Source of the DNA: Neoroseomonas marina | GTDB taxonomy: Bacteria; Pseudomonadota; Alphaproteobacteria; Acetobacterales; Acetobacteraceae | NCBI RefSeq assembly: GCF_012927745.1 | Contig: NZ_JABBKX010000015.1 | Coordinates: forward strand, 1-58,206 | Length of the DNA: 58,206 bases | Direction: 5' to 3' | Shown here: positions 20,489-31,562 of the stretch, piece after piece | Position numbering within the stretch: the stretch's first letter is position 1 | Layout of the letters: every line of letters starts with the position of its first letter | Notes under the pieces: model-generated | Told to the model about the DNA's origin: nothing | Seen by the model: only the letters and a program-made list of their open reading frames with translations | Databases searched by the model: none | Translations under genes and position numbers: made by a program

Positions 20489-21867
20489 CCGTCCCGGCCC
20501 CGCCCTTCACCCCGTTTCTCGGCGCGCGCATCGCGGTCGTCGGGCTCGGTCGGGCCGGGCTCCCGGCCGCGCTGCGCCTCGCCGATTGGGGCGCGGAGGT
20601 GGTGGCCTGGGACGATGAGGAGACGAAGCGGCGCGCGGCCGCCGCTGCGGGCCTGGTGGTCCGCGACCCCACGGAGGGCCGCTTCCGCGCCGACGCCCTG
20701 CTGCTGTCCCCCGGCATCCCGCACCGCCTGCCGAAGCCGCACCGCATCGCCGCGGCGGCACAGCAGGCCGGAACGCCGATCCTGTGCGACGCGGAATTCC
20801 TCTACCGCGCGGTGCTCGCCGCCCATTCCGGCGCCCGCTTCGTCGGGGTGACCGGCACCAACGGCAAGTCCACCACGACGGCCCTGATCAACCACATCCT
20901 GCTGCGGGCGGGGCGCGAGGCGGAGGTCGGCGGCAACCTGGGGCCGCCTGCGCTGGGACTCAACATCTTGGGGTCCGAAGGGGTCTACACCCTCGAAATG
21001 TCGAGCTACATGTTGGAGCGAATCGCCACGCTGCGCTTCAACGTGGCTGTCATGCTGAACCTCAGCCCGGATCACATCGACCGCCATGGCAGCATGGCCG
21101 GCTATGCCGCTGCGAAGGCGAATATCTTCGCGCGGCAGGGGGTCGGGGACGTCGCGGTGCTGGGGCAGGACGACGCCATGACCGCGGCCTTGTCCCGCGG
21201 TATCGCCGCGCGGATCGTTCCGGTATCGGGCCTCGCGCCGCAGCCGGGCGGGGTCTGGGCCGAGGGTCGCTCCCTGCGCGACGATTCCGGTCCCATCCTC
21301 TCGCTCGACGACGCGCCGGCCCTGCCGGGCAGCCACAACGCGCAGAATGCGGCCGCCGCCGCAGCGACCGGCTTCGCGCTCGGCCTGTCGCGGCAGGATG
21401 TCGCGGCCGGCATCGCCACCTATTCCGGCCTGCCGCACCGGCAGGAACGCGTGGGCACCGCCCGCGGCGTCACCTTCGTCAACGACAGCAAGGCGACCAA
21501 CGCCGACAGCGCCGCCCGGGCCTTGGCCTCCTACGACCGCGTCGTCTGGATCGCCGGCGGCATGGCCAAGGAAGGCGGCATCGAGGGCTTGGCCCCCTTC
21601 TTTCCCCGCATCGCCAAGGCGCTGCTGATCGGCCGCGATGCCTCCGCCTTCGCGGCGACGCTCGCCGCTCATGGCGTTGCCCATGAGGTCGTCGGCACGC
21701 TCGATGCCGCGGTGCCCGCCGCCGCCGCGGCCGCCTTCGCCGGTGCCGCGCCCGTCGTGCTTCTCTCCCCGGCCTGCGCCTCCTGGGACCAGTTCAGCGG
21801 CTTCGACGCCCGCGGCGACCGCTTCCGCGAGCTCGTCGCCGGCCTGCTTTCGGCGGGTGCCGCCTGA
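20485..21867 (+). CDS. murD: UDP-MurNAc-L-Ala:D-Glu ligase MurD
   Basis: A 460-residue ligase that adds D-glutamate to UDP-MurNAc-L-alanine. It has the N-terminal nucleotide-binding fold ([20 protein letters not shown]), the P-loop [16 protein letters not shown] near residue 120, [37 protein letters not shown] and the C-terminal [12 protein letters not shown]. These are the diagnostic MurD segments. ATG at 20485 overlaps the mraY stop. The stop shares one base with the ftsW ATG (TGATG). Confidence 0.96.
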   Translation: MTVPAPPFTPFLGARIAVVGLGRAGLPAALRLADWGAEVVAWDDEETKRRAAAAAGLVVRDPTEGRFRADALLLSPGIPHRLPKPHRIAAAAQQAGTPILCDAEFLYRAVLAAHSGARFVGVTGTNGKSTTTALINHILLRAGREAEVGGNLGPPALGLNILGSEGVYTLEMSSYMLERIATLRFNVAVMLNLSPDHIDRHGSMAGYAAAKANIFARQGVGDVAVLGQDDAMTAALSRGIAARIVPVSGLAPQPGGVWAEGRSLRDDSGPILSLDDAPALPGSHNAQNAAAAAATGFALGLSRQDVAAGIATYSGLPHRQERVGTARGVTFVNDSKATNADSAARALASYDRVVWIAGGMAKEGGIEGLAPFFPRIAKALLIGRDASAFAATLAAHGVAHEVVGTLDAAVPAAAAAAFAGAAPVVLLSPACASWDQFSGFDARGDRFRELVAGLLSAGAA

Positions 21868-23039
21868 TGGCCTTCTCCCGCGCCGACACCTCCGTCCTTG
21901 GCCGCTGGTGGTGGACGGTCGACCGCTGGACGCTCGGCGCGCTGCTGATCCTGATCGGCTTCGGCTACGTGATGATGCTCGCCGCCTCCCCGGCGGTCGC
22001 CGAGCGCATCGGTGCCTCCTCGCGCCACATGTTCTTCATCAAGCAGGTCGCCTACCTCGCCATGGCGGCGCTGCTGATGGTCTCGGTGTCGCTGCTCTCG
22101 GTCCGCGGGGTGCGGCGGCTGGCCCTGTTGGGCTTCACGGCGGCGCTGGTGCTGACCGCGGCGACGCTGGTCGTCGGCGTCGAGATCAAGGGCGCGCGAC
22201 GCTGGCTGCCGATCCCGGCGCTGTCGCTGCAGCCGTCGGAATTCCTCAAGCCCTTCTTCGCCGTCGTTGCCGCCTGGCTGATTGCCGAGGGCAAGGCGCC
22301 GGGATCCAAGGTCTGGGGCGCGACGATCGCGCTGGTCCTCTACCTGACCATCGCGGCAATCCTGAAGGGGCAGCCGGATATCGGCATGCTCATCGTCATC
22401 TCGGCGGTGTTCTTCGCACAGTTCTTCGTCGCCGGCATGAACCTGTTCCTGGTCGGCGCGGTCGGTGGGATCGGCGTCGCGGGTGCGGTCGCGGCGTATT
22501 TCATGTTCCCGCACGTGCAGTCGCGCGTGCAGCGCTTCCTCGACCCGTCGTCCGGCGATTCCTACCAGGTCAGCGTCGCGCTCGAGGCCTTCGCCAATGG
22601 CGGCCTGCTCGGCCGCGGCCCCGGCGAGGGCCGCGTGAAGAACGTGCTGCCCGATGCCCATGCCGACTTCGTCTTCGCCGTGGCGGCGGAGGAATACGGG
22701 ATGGTCCTCTGCCTCGTGATCATCGCGCTGTTCGCCTATGTCGTGGTGCGCGGGCTGATGCGGCTGCTGGGCGAGAGCGACCTCTTCGTCATGCTGGCCG
22801 GCACGGGCCTGCTGACGCAGTTCGGCCTGCAGGCCTTCGTCAACATGGGCTCGACCCTGCACCTCATCCCGACCAAGGGCATGACGCTGCCCTTCGTCTC
22901 CTACGGCGGCTCCTCGGTGCTCGCCATCGCGATCGGGATGGGCATGCTGCTCGCGCTCACGCGCCGGCGGACCGGCACGCGGGCCGGAGAGGATGCCGAC
23001 CCCGCTGCCCCCGCCGTCCCGGCGGGAGGACTCCGGTGA
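21867..23039 (+). CDS. ftsW: Septal peptidoglycan polymerase FtsW
   Basis: A 390-residue SEDS-family membrane glycosyltransferase that polymerises lipid II at the septum as partner of FtsI. About ten membrane helices are visible. Conserved SEDS segments are [20 protein letters not shown], the [20 protein letters not shown] region with the catalytic Asp, [37 protein letters not shown] and [20 protein letters not shown]. The start overlaps the murD stop by one base, and the stop overlaps the murG GTG. Confidence 0.96.
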   Translation: MAFSRADTSVLGRWWWTVDRWTLGALLILIGFGYVMMLAASPAVAERIGASSRHMFFIKQVAYLAMAALLMVSVSLLSVRGVRRLALLGFTAALVLTAATLVVGVEIKGARRWLPIPALSLQPSEFLKPFFAVVAAWLIAEGKAPGSKVWGATIALVLYLTIAAILKGQPDIGMLIVISAVFFAQFFVAGMNLFLVGAVGGIGVAGAVAAYFMFPHVQSRVQRFLDPSSGDSYQVSVALEAFANGGLLGRGPGEGRVKNVLPDAHADFVFAVAAEEYGMVLCLVIIALFAYVVVRGLMRLLGESDLFVMLAGTGLLTQFGLQAFVNMGSTLHLIPTKGMTLPFVSYGGSSVLAIAIGMGMLLALTRRRTGTRAGEDADPAAPAVPAGGLR

Positions 23040-24169
23040 GGGGCCCCGCCGTGCGCCCCATCGTCATCGCCGCCGGCGGGACCGGCGGCCATCTGTTTCC
23101 GGCCGAGGCCCTGGCCGCCGAGTTGCTGCGCCGTGGCGAGCGCATCGCGCTGATGACCGATGCGCGCTCCGCCGCGTACGAAAGCGCCGCCTTCGCGGCG
23201 GCGGAGCGCTTCGTGCTCAGCGGCGCCGGCCTGTCCGGCCGCGGCGTCCGCGGCGCGGCCAAGGGCGCGGTCGCGCTCGTCGCCGGCACGGTCCAGGCGC
23301 GCCGGCACCTCGCGGAGCTGAACCCCTCGGCCGTGGTCGGCTTCGGCGGCTATGCCTCCTTCCCGCCCCTCGCCGCGGCCCGTCTGACGGGCGCGGCACG
23401 CCGCCCCGCCATCGTGCTGCACGAACAGAATGCCGTGCTCGGCCGCGCCAATCGCCTGATGGCCCGCGCCGCCGACCTGCTCGCCCTGTCCTTCGAGGGC
23501 ACGACGAATGTCCCCGCCGGGACGACCACCGCCGTGGTCGGCAATCCTGTGCGCCCGGCGCTCGCCGCGCTGGCGGGCCAGCCCTATCCGCTGCCGCCCG
23601 AAGGCGGCGCGCTGCGCCTGCTGGTCACCGGCGGCAGCCAGGGCGCGCGGATCTTCGCCGATGTCGTGCCCCCCGCCGTCGCCGCGCTGCCCGAGGAGAT
23701 CCGCGCGCGGCTGCTGGTGACGCAGCAATGCCGCGCCGAGGACCTGGCCCGTACCGAGAGCGCCTATCGCGCCGCGGGTGTGGTCGCCGACCTCGCGCCC
23801 TTCTTCCCCGACATCGCCGGGCGGATCGCGACCGCGCATCTCGTCGTCGCCCGCGCCGGCGCCTCGACGGTCGCCGAACTCGCCTGTGCCGGGCGGCCCT
23901 CCATCCTGGTGCCGCTCCCCTCGGCGATCGACGACCACCAATCCGCGAACGCCCGCGCGCTCGCCGAGGCCGACGCCGCCTGGGTCTACCCGCAGCCCTC
24001 CTTCACCTCGGCAGCGCTGGCCGAACGCCTCCTCTCGCTGTTCGCGGTTCCGCTTCGCCTTGTCTCGGCCGCCGCCGCGGCGGCCGCCCTCGCCCGCCCG
24101 CATGCGGCGCGGGACCTTGCCGATCGCGTGCTCGCGCTCGCCCACCACGACGCCATGGGGACCGCCTGA
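23036..24169 (+). CDS. murG: Lipid I GlcNAc transferase MurG
   Basis: A 377-residue GT-B glycosyltransferase that adds GlcNAc to lipid I on the inner face of the membrane, yielding lipid II. Marks are [16 protein letters not shown] at the N-terminus, [59 protein letters not shown] and [11 protein letters not shown] at 23036 overlaps the ftsW stop (GTGA) and follows a GGGAGGA Shine-Dalgarno; GTG at 23051 would be an equally conserved but shorter start. The stop shares one base with the murC start. Confidence 0.96.
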   Translation: MRGPAVRPIVIAAGGTGGHLFPAEALAAELLRRGERIALMTDARSAAYESAAFAAAERFVLSGAGLSGRGVRGAAKGAVALVAGTVQARRHLAELNPSAVVGFGGYASFPPLAAARLTGAARRPAIVLHEQNAVLGRANRLMARAADLLALSFEGTTNVPAGTTTAVVGNPVRPALAALAGQPYPLPPEGGALRLLVTGGSQGARIFADVVPPAVAALPEEIRARLLVTQQCRAEDLARTESAYRAAGVVADLAPFFPDIAGRIATAHLVVARAGASTVAELACAGRPSILVPLPSAIDDHQSANARALAEADAAWVYPQPSFTSAALAERLLSLFAVPLRLVSAAAAAAALARPHAARDLADRVLALAHHDAMGTA

Positions 24170-25611
24170 TGCGCGCGCTTCCGCTCAACATCGGCCCGAT
24201 CCATTTCGTCGGCATCGGCGGCATCGGCATGTCCGGCATCGCGGAGGTGCTGCACAACCTCGGCTACCACGTGCAGGGCAGCGATCTCGCCGAGGGCTAC
24301 AACGTCACGCGACTGCGCGAGGCCGGCATCCACGTCGCGGTCGGCCATGACGCCGCCCATCTCGGCGACGCGCAGGTCGTCGTGGTCTCCACGGCGGTGA
24401 AGCGCGACAATCCCGAGGTGGTCGCCGCCCGCAAGCGGTTCATCCCGGTCGTCCGCCGCGCCGAGATGCTGGCCGAGCTGATGCGGCTGAAATGGTCCAT
24501 CGCCATCGGCGGCACCCACGGCAAGACGACCACCACCTCCCTCGTCGCCGCGGTGCTCGAGGCCGCGCGCCTCGACCCCACCGTCATCAACGGCGGCATC
24601 GTCAACGCCTACGGCACCAACACCCGCATGGGCGCCGGCGATTGGATGGTGGTCGAGGCCGATGAATCCGACGGCTCCTTCCTGAAGCTGCCCGCCGTTG
24701 TCGCGGTCGTGACGAACATGGACCCCGAGCACCTCGACCACTGGGGGACGGGCGATGCCATGAAGGAAGGCTACGCCCAGTTCGTCGGCAACATCCCCTT
24801 CTACGGCTTCGCCGTGCTCTGCATGGACCACCCCGAGGTCCAGGCGATGATCCCGCGCCTGTCGGACCGCCGCATCGTCACCTACGGCTTCTCGCCGCAG
24901 GCCGATGTGCGGGCCGAACGCATCATCACCGACCGCATGGGTGCGACCTTCGAGGTGACGGTGACCGACCGCGCCACGGGCCGGTCGCGCACGATGAAGC
25001 CCTTCCGCCTGCCGATGCTGGGCCAGCACAACGTGCAGAACGCGCTCGCGGCCATCGCGATCGGCGTCGAGATGGACGTCGACGAGAGCACCATCCGCAC
25101 CGCGTTGGCCGGCTTCAAGGGCGTGAAGCGGCGCTTCACCCGCACCGGCGAGGCCGGCGGCATCACCGTCATCGACGATTACGGCCACCACCCGGTCGAG
25201 ATCGCGGCCGTGCTCAAGGCCGCCCGCCAGGCCGGCGCGCGGGACGTGATCGCCGTCGTCCAGCCGCATCGCTACTCGCGCCTGCATACGCTGTTCGAGG
25301 AGTTCTGCACCTGCATGAACGACGCCGGCACGGTCATCGTCGCCGATGTCTACGCGGCGGGCGAGCAGCCGATGGCCGGCGTCGACAAGGACGCGCTGGT
25401 CGAGGGCCTGCGCGCCCGCGGCCACCGTTCGGTCGTGCCGCTGCCCGGTCCCGACAGCCTGCCCGAGATGATCCACGCCATCGCCAAGTCCGGCGACTAC
25501 GTGGTCTGTCTCGGCGCCGGCAACATCACCGCCTGGGCCCATGCGCTGCCGGGGCAGCTCGGCGATCTGCAGTCGCGCGCGCGCGGGCGTCTGGCCGGAG
25601 CGATGAAGTGA
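24169..25611 (+). CDS. murC: UDP-MurNAc:L-alanine ligase MurC
   Basis: A 480-residue enzyme for the first Mur ligase step. The beginning [18 protein letters not shown] is diagnostic, followed by the ATP site [14 protein letters not shown] near residue 115, [38 protein letters not shown] and [17 protein letters not shown]. The start uses the TGATG junction with murG, and the stop overlaps the murB GTG (GTGA). GC-rich codon use matches its neighbours, so there is no sign of transfer. Confidence 0.97.
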   Translation: MRALPLNIGPIHFVGIGGIGMSGIAEVLHNLGYHVQGSDLAEGYNVTRLREAGIHVAVGHDAAHLGDAQVVVVSTAVKRDNPEVVAARKRFIPVVRRAEMLAELMRLKWSIAIGGTHGKTTTTSLVAAVLEAARLDPTVINGGIVNAYGTNTRMGAGDWMVVEADESDGSFLKLPAVVAVVTNMDPEHLDHWGTGDAMKEGYAQFVGNIPFYGFAVLCMDHPEVQAMIPRLSDRRIVTYGFSPQADVRAERIITDRMGATFEVTVTDRATGRSRTMKPFRLPMLGQHNVQNALAAIAIGVEMDVDESTIRTALAGFKGVKRRFTRTGEAGGITVIDDYGHHPVEIAAVLKAARQAGARDVIAVVQPHRYSRLHTLFEEFCTCMNDAGTVIVADVYAAGEQPMAGVDKDALVEGLRARGHRSVVPLPGPDSLPEMIHAIAKSGDYVVCLGAGNITAWAHALPGQLGDLQSRARGRLAGAMK

Positions 25612-26516
25612 GGCCCGGGATGGAAGCGCATGCCACGCTGCCCCCGCTGCGCGGCCGCGTGCAGCGCGATGCGCCGCTCGGCCCCGCGACCTGGTTCCGC
25701 GTCGGCGGCCCGGCCGATGCGCTCGTGCGTCCGGCCGATGTCGATGACCTGCTGTTGTTGCTGCGCGACCTCCCGGACGACGTGCCGCTGACCGTGATCG
25801 GCGCGGCGTCGAACATGATCGTGCGGGATGGCGGCGTGACCGGCGTCGTGGTGCGCCTGGCGCGCGGCTTCGGCGACATCGTGGTCGAGAATGACGGCAT
25901 CGTCGCCGGTGCCGCCGCGCTCGACGTCACGGTCGCGGAGACGGCCGCCGCCCATGCCCTGGGCGGCCTTGAATTCCTCGTCGGCATCCCCGGCACCATC
26001 GGCGGCGCGGTGGCGATGAACGCGGGCGCCTACGGGGCCGAGATCAAGGACGTGCTGGACTGGGCCGAGGTCGCCACACCCGCCGGGCTGTTGCGCCTGA
26101 CCGCCGCGGAACTGCGCTTCGCCTATCGCCGTGCGTCGCTGCCCACCCGCGCCGTCGTCACCCGCGCCCGCCTCCACGCGACGCCTGGCGACGCCGCGGT
26201 CACCGCCGCGCGCCTCAACGAGATCCGCGCCGCGCGCGAGGCGACCCAGCCCGTCCGGGCCCGCACTGGCGGTTCCACTTTCAAGAATCCACCAGGTGCG
26301 AGGAAGGCCTGGGAACTGATCGATGCCGCCGGCTGCCGCGGCCTGATGCACGGCGCCGCGCAGGTCAGCGAGAAGCACTGCAACTTTCTCCTCAACACCG
26401 GCGGCGCCACCGCCGCCGATATCGAGGCTCTCGGAGAAGAGGTGCGCGCCCGCGTGCGCGCCGCCTCGGGCATCGACCTCGAATGGGAGATCAAGCGCGT
26501 CGGGAGGCCCGCATGA
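25608..26516 (+). CDS. murB: UDP-N-acetylenolpyruvoylglucosamine reductase MurB
   Basis: A 302-residue FAD enzyme that reduces UDP-GlcNAc-enolpyruvate to UDP-MurNAc with NADPH. FAD-domain segments are [31 protein letters not shown] and [28 protein letters not shown] contains the catalytic Ser proton donor. The C-terminal [19 protein letters not shown] is typical. GTG at 25608 overlaps the murC stop; an ATG at 25620 in the same frame is an alternative. The stop overlaps ddl (ATGA). Confidence 0.95.
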   Translation: MRPGMEAHATLPPLRGRVQRDAPLGPATWFRVGGPADALVRPADVDDLLLLLRDLPDDVPLTVIGAASNMIVRDGGVTGVVVRLARGFGDIVVENDGIVAGAAALDVTVAETAAAHALGGLEFLVGIPGTIGGAVAMNAGAYGAEIKDVLDWAEVATPAGLLRLTAAELRFAYRRASLPTRAVVTRARLHATPGDAAVTAARLNEIRAAREATQPVRARTGGSTFKNPPGARKAWELIDAAGCRGLMHGAAQVSEKHCNFLLNTGGATAADIEALGEEVRARVRAASGIDLEWEIKRVGRPA

Positions 26517-27439
26517 CCCAGAACGTCGCGGTCCTCTACGGCGGCATCTCGGCCGAACGGGAGGTCTCCCTCTCCTCCGGGGGCCAGGTCATCGTCGCAC
26601 TGCGCGAGGCCGGCTTCCACGTCACGCCGATCGATGTCGGGGAGGACCTTGGCGCCGTCATCCACGCCCTGACGCATCCGCGCCCGGACGTGGTGTTCAA
26701 CGCCCTCCATGGCCGATTCGGCGAGGATGGCTGCATCCAAGGCGTGCTCGACTGGCTCGGCCTGCCCTACACGCATTCGGGCCTGCGCGCCTCCGCCCTC
26801 GCCATGGACAAGGCCGCGGCGAAGGCCGTGTTTCGCTCGGCCGGCCTGCCGGTGGTGCAGGACCGCCTGGTGACACGCGAGGAACTCGAGGCCGCCGATC
26901 CCCTGCCTCTCCCTTACGTCGTGAAGCCGGTGAACGAGGGCTCCTCGGTCGGCGTGCACATCCTGATGGCCGGCGACAACCGCCGCGCCGAGATCGCGCG
27001 CAACTGGCGCTATGGCGCCCACGCCATGGCCGAGACCTATGTCCCAGGCCGCGAGCTCACCGTCGGCGTGATGGGGGACCGGGCGCTCGCGGTGACCGAC
27101 ATCCTCGCCGACGCCGGCACCTTCTACGACTATGACAGCAAGTACGCCGCGGACGGATCGCGCCATGTCCTTCCGGCGCAGATGCATCCGGACGCCTATG
27201 CCCAGGCGCTCGACATCGCGCTGCGCGCGCACCAGGCGCTGGGCTGCCGCGGCGCCTCGCGCGCCGACCTGCGCTACGACGACACGACGGGCGAACCCGG
27301 CCGCCTGGTGCTGCTGGAAGTGAACACCCAGCCCGGCCTCACGCCGACCTCGCTGCTGCCCGAACAGGCGGCCCATTGCGGCATTCCCTTCGGCGCGCTC
27401 TGCGCCTGGATGGTGCGGGAGGCCCGGTATGGCGCGTGA
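26513..27439 (+). CDS. ddl: D-alanine--D-alanine ligase
   Basis: A 308-residue ATP-grasp enzyme making the D-Ala-D-Ala used by MurF. Conserved parts are [50 protein letters not shown], the ATP-grasp loop [13 protein letters not shown], and the metal-binding end [20 protein letters not shown]. The usual DdlB order next to murB and ftsQ is kept. A GGGAGG motif precedes ATG 26513. The ftsQ start lies 11 bases inside its 3' end. Confidence 0.96.
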   Translation: MTQNVAVLYGGISAEREVSLSSGGQVIVALREAGFHVTPIDVGEDLGAVIHALTHPRPDVVFNALHGRFGEDGCIQGVLDWLGLPYTHSGLRASALAMDKAAAKAVFRSAGLPVVQDRLVTREELEAADPLPLPYVVKPVNEGSSVGVHILMAGDNRRAEIARNWRYGAHAMAETYVPGRELTVGVMGDRALAVTDILADAGTFYDYDSKYAADGSRHVLPAQMHPDAYAQALDIALRAHQALGCRGASRADLRYDDTTGEPGRLVLLEVNTQPGLTPTSLLPEQAAHCGIPFGALCAWMVREARYGA

Positions 27440-28310
27440 GCGGCTCGCCCGCACCTCCGCAACCCAGAAGGAACCATCCCGCCCGTCACGGCTGCGCATC
27501 TGGATGCGCCGGCGGCGTGGTCTCGCGCGGCCGTCGCTCTATGCCGCGATGGGCCTCGGCGCGATCGGCGTGCTGGTGCTCGCCGTCCGCGCGATCGACC
27601 CGGGGGCGCGGATGCGCGACGTCGCCTCCTCGCTGGCCGGCCTCGGCGATACTGCCGGGCTGAGCGTGAACGCGGTGATCCTGGAAGGCCGTCACAACAC
27701 GCCACGCGACATGATCGTGGCCGCCCTGGGTGTCTCGCGCGGCGATCCGATCCTCGACTTCTCCCCCGAGGCCGCGCGCCAACGGCTCGAGACCATCGCC
27801 TGGGTCCAGCGCGCGCATGTCGAGCGGCACCTGCCCTCGACCATCGTGGTGCGCATCGAGGAACGCCAGCCCTTCGCGATCTGGCAGCACAATGGTCGCT
27901 TCGTGATCATCGACGCCGCCGGCAAGGTGGTGGCGACGGAACGGCTCGACCAGTTCGGCTCCCTGCCGCTGCTCGTCGGCGCCGGCGCCGACACCAGCGG
28001 CCACGCGCTCTACACCGCGCTCGCCCGCCACACGGAACTGCGGGATCGCGTGCAGGCGATGGTGCGCATCCAGGAGCGCCGTTGGAACCTGCGCCTGCAC
28101 AACGGCACCGACGTGCTGCTGCCGGAAGGCCATGAAGCTGCGGCGCTGGAGCGCCTCGCCGAGTTGCAGCAGGAAGCGCGCCTCCTCGACCGCCCGCTCG
28201 CAGCGATCGACATGCGCCTGCCGGACCGCCTGGTACTGCGCCCCACCCGCCAGGCCGAGCCCGCCGAGCAACCCTCTCCCCAGCAGGCCAGCCGGGCGCG
28301 GCGCGGATGA
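27429..28310 (+). CDS. ftsQ: Cell division protein FtsQ
   Basis: A 293-residue bitopic membrane protein of the divisome. A basic cytoplasmic tail (about 38 residues, Arg-rich) precedes one membrane helix ([20 protein letters not shown]). A periplasmic POTRA domain ([39 protein letters not shown]) and the FtsQ beta domain with [11 protein letters not shown] follow. ATG at 27429 lies within the end of ddl, and the stop overlaps ftsA (ATGA). It docks FtsL and FtsB; no ftsB gene is present in the window. Confidence 0.94.
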   Translation: MARERLARTSATQKEPSRPSRLRIWMRRRRGLARPSLYAAMGLGAIGVLVLAVRAIDPGARMRDVASSLAGLGDTAGLSVNAVILEGRHNTPRDMIVAALGVSRGDPILDFSPEAARQRLETIAWVQRAHVERHLPSTIVVRIEERQPFAIWQHNGRFVIIDAAGKVVATERLDQFGSLPLLVGAGADTSGHALYTALARHTELRDRVQAMVRIQERRWNLRLHNGTDVLLPEGHEAAALERLAELQQEARLLDRPLAAIDMRLPDRLVLRPTRQAEPAEQPSPQQASRARRG

Positions 28311-29602
28311 ACCAGTTGACCCGCCTGCCCGCCCCCATCGAGCCTGGCACGCCACAACGCAAGCGCCGCCACGCGCGCAGCGGCACCTTCGGCGTGCTCG
28401 ACATCGGTTCGACCAAGGCGGTCTGCCTGATCGCGCGGATCGAAAGTGACGGGGCACCGCGCGTGCTCGGCTTCGGCTGGCAGCGCGGCCGCGGGGTGAA
28501 GGGCGGGTCGATCGTCGACCTCGAGGAAGCCGAGCGCGCCATCCGAGCCGCTGTCGGGCAGGCCGAGGACATGGCCGACACGCGCCTGCCCGGCGTGATC
28601 GTCAATCTCTCCTGCGGCCAGCCGGACAGCCGGCAGCTGCACATCCAGTGGGGCATTGGCGGGCGCGCCGTCACCGATCAGGACCTGCGCGCCATCCTGC
28701 ACGAAGGCCGCCGTCGCACCTCGGAGGAAGGGCGCGAGACGGTCCACGCCATCCCGCTCGGCTTCACCGTCGACGCGACGCCGGGCGTCGACGATCCGCG
28801 CGCGATGATCTGCGACACGCTGGCCGCACGGCTGCACATGGTCTCGGCCTCCCAGGCCTCGCTGCGCAACCTCGGCGCCTGCCTGATGCGCTGCGACCTC
28901 GAGGTGGAGGAACTGGTCTCCGCCCCCTTCGCCGCGGGTCTCGCGACGCTGGTCGAGGACGAGAAGCAGCTCGGCTGCACCGTCATCGACATGGGCGGCG
29001 GCGCGACCAGCCTCGCGGTCTTCAGCGAGGGCCATCTCGTCCATACCGCCCAGGTCGCGGTCGGCGGGGGGCAGGTGACGAACGACCTCGCCACCGTGCT
29101 GTCGACGCCCGTCGCGCATGCCGAACGCATCAAGACGCTGCACGGCAGCGTCCATGGCGGCGCCGACGACGACCGCGAATTCCTCCCCGTCCCCTTGCTC
29201 GGCGAGGACGAGCACGCCATCGCGCGCATCCCGCGCGCCATGGTGGTCGGCATCATCCGCCCGCGGCTCGAGGAGACCTTCGAGCTCGTGCGCGACAGGC
29301 TGGAGGCCGCGGGCCTCGGCAAGGAAGGCGGCAACCGCGTCGTGCTGACGGGCGGCGCGAGCCAACTCGTCGGCGTGCGCGAACTCGCCGCGCGGATCCT
29401 CGATCGGCAGGTGCGCGTCGGACGCCCGCTGCCGGTGCGCGGACTCGCCGAAGCAGCGTCCGGCCCGGCCTTCGCCGCGGCGATCGGCCTGCTGCTCTGG
29501 GGTGCGGGCGAAGGTCGTCCCGTGCTCGACATCGCGCCGGGCCCCGCGCGGTCCGAAAGCGCGTTCCGCCGCTTCGTCAATTGGGTGAAGGACCGCGTGT
29601 GA
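28307..29602 (+). CDS. ftsA: Cell division protein FtsA
   Basis: A 431-residue actin-fold ATPase that tethers FtsZ to the membrane. Phosphate-binding loops are [16 protein letters not shown] near residue 27 and [17 protein letters not shown] near residue 225. [17 protein letters not shown] marks the adenosine motif. The C-terminus [12 protein letters not shown] forms the amphipathic membrane-binding helix. The N-terminus is about 20 residues longer than in E. coli and basic. The start overlaps ftsQ as ATGA, while a 61-base gap separates it from ftsZ. Confidence 0.96.
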   Translation: MNQLTRLPAPIEPGTPQRKRRHARSGTFGVLDIGSTKAVCLIARIESDGAPRVLGFGWQRGRGVKGGSIVDLEEAERAIRAAVGQAEDMADTRLPGVIVNLSCGQPDSRQLHIQWGIGGRAVTDQDLRAILHEGRRRTSEEGRETVHAIPLGFTVDATPGVDDPRAMICDTLAARLHMVSASQASLRNLGACLMRCDLEVEELVSAPFAAGLATLVEDEKQLGCTVIDMGGGATSLAVFSEGHLVHTAQVAVGGGQVTNDLATVLSTPVAHAERIKTLHGSVHGGADDDREFLPVPLLGEDEHAIARIPRAMVVGIIRPRLEETFELVRDRLEAAGLGKEGGNRVVLTGGASQLVGVRELAARILDRQVRVGRPLPVRGLAEAASGPAFAAAIGLLLWGAGEGRPVLDIAPGPARSESAFRRFVNWVKDRV

Positions 29603-29663
29603 TGCGACCCCTCGCCCCGACTCGATTCCACCGCGTAGAGAACCTCAAAGAGGAGGCTCGCCC

Positions 29664-31250
29664 ATGACCCTGAACCTGACCGTGCCGCAGAGCGCGCACA
29701 CGGATTTCAGCCCGCGCATCACGGTCGTCGGCGTCGGCGGCGGCGGCACCAATGCCGTGAACAACATGATCGCGATGGGCCTCGACGGCGTCGAGTTCCT
29801 CGTCGCGAACACCGACAGCCAGTCCCTCTTCCACTCGCGCGCCGAACGTCGCGTGCAGCTCGGCCCGCACCTGACGCAGGGGCTCGGCGCCGGCGCGAAG
29901 CCCGAGATCGGCCGCGCGGCCGCCGAGGAAGCGATGGAGGAGATCGCGCGCCACATCGAAGGCGTGCACATGATCTTCATCACCGCCGGCATGGGCGGCG
30001 GCACCGGCACGGGTGCCGCGCCGGTCATCGCGCGCATGGCGCGCGAGCGCGGCATCCTGACCGTCGGCGTGGTCACCAAGCCCTTCGACTTCGAAGGCCC
30101 GAAGCGCCGCAAGTCGGCCGATTCCGGCATCGAGGAACTGCAGTCCTTCGTCGACACGCTGATCATCATCCCGAACCAGAACCTGTTCAGGCTGGCCAAC
30201 GAACGCACCACCTTCCAGGAAGCGTTCAAGATGGCCGACAACGTCCTCTACATGGGCGTGCGCGGCGTGACCGACCTGATGGTCAACCCGGGCATGGTGA
30301 ACCTCGACTTCGCCGACATCCGCACCGTGATGGCGGAGATGGGCAAGGCGATGATGGGCACCGGCGAGGCCGAGGGCGAGGATCGCGCCCGCAAGGCCGC
30401 CGAGAGCGCGATCAACAACCCGCTGCTCGAGGACATCTCGATGGCGGGTGCCAAGGGCGTGCTGATCAACATCACCGGCGGCTACGACATGACGCTGTTC
30501 GAGGTCGACGAGGCCGCGAACCGCATCCGCAAGGAAGTCGACGAGGAAGCCAACATCATCTTCGGCACCTCGGTCGATGAGGGCATGAACGGCCGCGTGC
30601 GCGTCTCGGTCGTCGCCACGGGCCTCGATGCCGTCGCGGCGCGCGAGGCCGAGCGTCCGCGCCTCGTCGCCGTCGGTGGTGGTGCCGCGGCGCCGGTGTC
30701 CGCCGTCGCGACCCAGGCGGTCCCGACGGGACCGGCCGCGGCAGGCGGCGCGCGCGCGCCGCAAAGCTTCATCCGCACCGCCACCCAGCCGGTGGCGATG
30801 CCGACGATGCGGCCCGCCGTCGTCGAAGCTGCACCGGAGCCCACCGCCGAAGCCCATGCCGCCGAGCCGGTCGTGATGGAGCCGACCTACGTCCATGCCC
30901 AGCCCGCCATGCGCGAGGCGCCGGTCGTGGTCGGTGAACCGGTGGCGGCTCCCGAGCCCGCGCCGGCGCCCCGCCACGCCGCCGCGGAGCCGATGAGCCG
31001 CAGCGGCTCCATGATGCGGGGCCTGTTCCAGAAGGCCACCGGCCTGGGCAGCATGATGCGCCGCAGCCTGCCCGAAGCGCCTGGGCCGCTCGGTCACCCG
31101 ACCGCGCCGCGGGTCGAACCCTCGGTCATGGCGCCGCAGGCCGCGGCTCCCGCCCCGATGGCGGCTGCGCCCCGCCCGGCGCCGCGCCAGGTGCAGCAGG
31201 ACGAAATGGGCCTCGAGATCCCGACCTTTCTGCGCCGTCAGAGCAACTGA
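29664..31250 (+). CDS. ftsZ: Cell division GTPase FtsZ
   Basis: A 528-residue tubulin homologue forming the Z ring. The GTPase core covers about residues 1-325, with [16 protein letters not shown] and the tubulin signature [16 protein letters not shown] roughly 190-residue Ala/Pro-rich linker follows and ends in the conserved peptide [13 protein letters not shown] that binds FtsA and other partners. The long linker is characteristic of alphaproteobacteria. Unlike most genes in the run it has its own leader and a strong Shine-Dalgarno (AAAGAGGAGG, 29647-29656), consistent with a high translation level independent of coupling. A hairpin terminator follows directly. Confidence 0.97.
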   Translation: MTLNLTVPQSAHTDFSPRITVVGVGGGGTNAVNNMIAMGLDGVEFLVANTDSQSLFHSRAERRVQLGPHLTQGLGAGAKPEIGRAAAEEAMEEIARHIEGVHMIFITAGMGGGTGTGAAPVIARMARERGILTVGVVTKPFDFEGPKRRKSADSGIEELQSFVDTLIIIPNQNLFRLANERTTFQEAFKMADNVLYMGVRGVTDLMVNPGMVNLDFADIRTVMAEMGKAMMGTGEAEGEDRARKAAESAINNPLLEDISMAGAKGVLINITGGYDMTLFEVDEAANRIRKEVDEEANIIFGTSVDEGMNGRVRVSVVATGLDAVAAREAERPRLVAVGGGAAAPVSAVATQAVPTGPAAAGGARAPQSFIRTATQPVAMPTMRPAVVEAAPEPTAEAHAAEPVVMEPTYVHAQPAMREAPVVVGEPVAAPEPAPAPRHAAAEPMSRSGSMMRGLFQKATGLGSMMRRSLPEAPGPLGHPTAPRVEPSVMAPQAAAPAPMAAAPRPAPRQVQQDEMGLEIPTFLRRQSN

Positions 31251-31256
31251 CGCCGC

Positions 31257-31293
31257 ATCCCGCCCGAGCCGCCATGCCGGCATCGGGCGGGAT
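31257..31293 (+). terminator. Hairpin terminator after ftsZ
   Basis: ATCCCGCCCGA (31257-31267) pairs perfectly with TCGGGCGGGAT (31283-31293) around a 15-nt loop, six bases past the ftsZ stop. The U tract is short (TTT), so termination may be partial. It likely closes the dcw transcript and separates it from lpxC. Confidence 0.7.
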
Positions 31294-31562
31294 TTCCGCG
31301 CAGCGGCGGCGGGTCGAGCTCCGCATCTCCACCCGCCAGGGTTGCAGCATTGGCCCCAATTTTGCCCCATTTTGCCGCGCACCAATTCAATGTTTTCAAT
31401 GGCTTGCGGCGTAATATAGAGAAACAAGGCTTGAATTGGCTCCACACCCCCCGTGGTGCTTCCTTGATGCGGGGCGTTGTGCACCGCCGCAGTGACAGCA
31501 GGTTCTCCGGACCGAATGTCCCTGGCGGCCCAGGTACGGCGCCCCGGAAAGGCACGAGGGTT
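31294..31562 (+). promoter_or_regulatory. lpxC leader and promoter region
   Basis: This stretch is visibly more AT-rich than its surroundings. It contains two near-direct repeats (GCCCCAATTTT, GCCCCATTTT) at about 31351-31372, a TAATAT hexamer at 31412-31417 that could be a -10 box without a good -35, and a 9-bp inverted repeat flanking it (listed separately). The remaining 120 bases before the lpxC ATG would be a long 5' leader. No gene is evident. Confidence 0.45.
31382..31439. repeat. Inverted repeat flanking the putative lpxC -10
   Basis: CCAATTCAA (31382-31390) is the exact reverse complement of TTGAATTGG (31431-31439), with 40 bases between that include TAATAT. The arms could be a split operator or the base of an RNA structure. 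No known regulator was matched. Confidence 0.5.

Noticed and set aside
31350..31562. An upstream start that would extend LpxC by 71 residues
   Set aside because: The added sequence is not LpxC-like and is read from an AT-rich leader that carries a putative promoter; the ATG at 31563 gives the normal family length.
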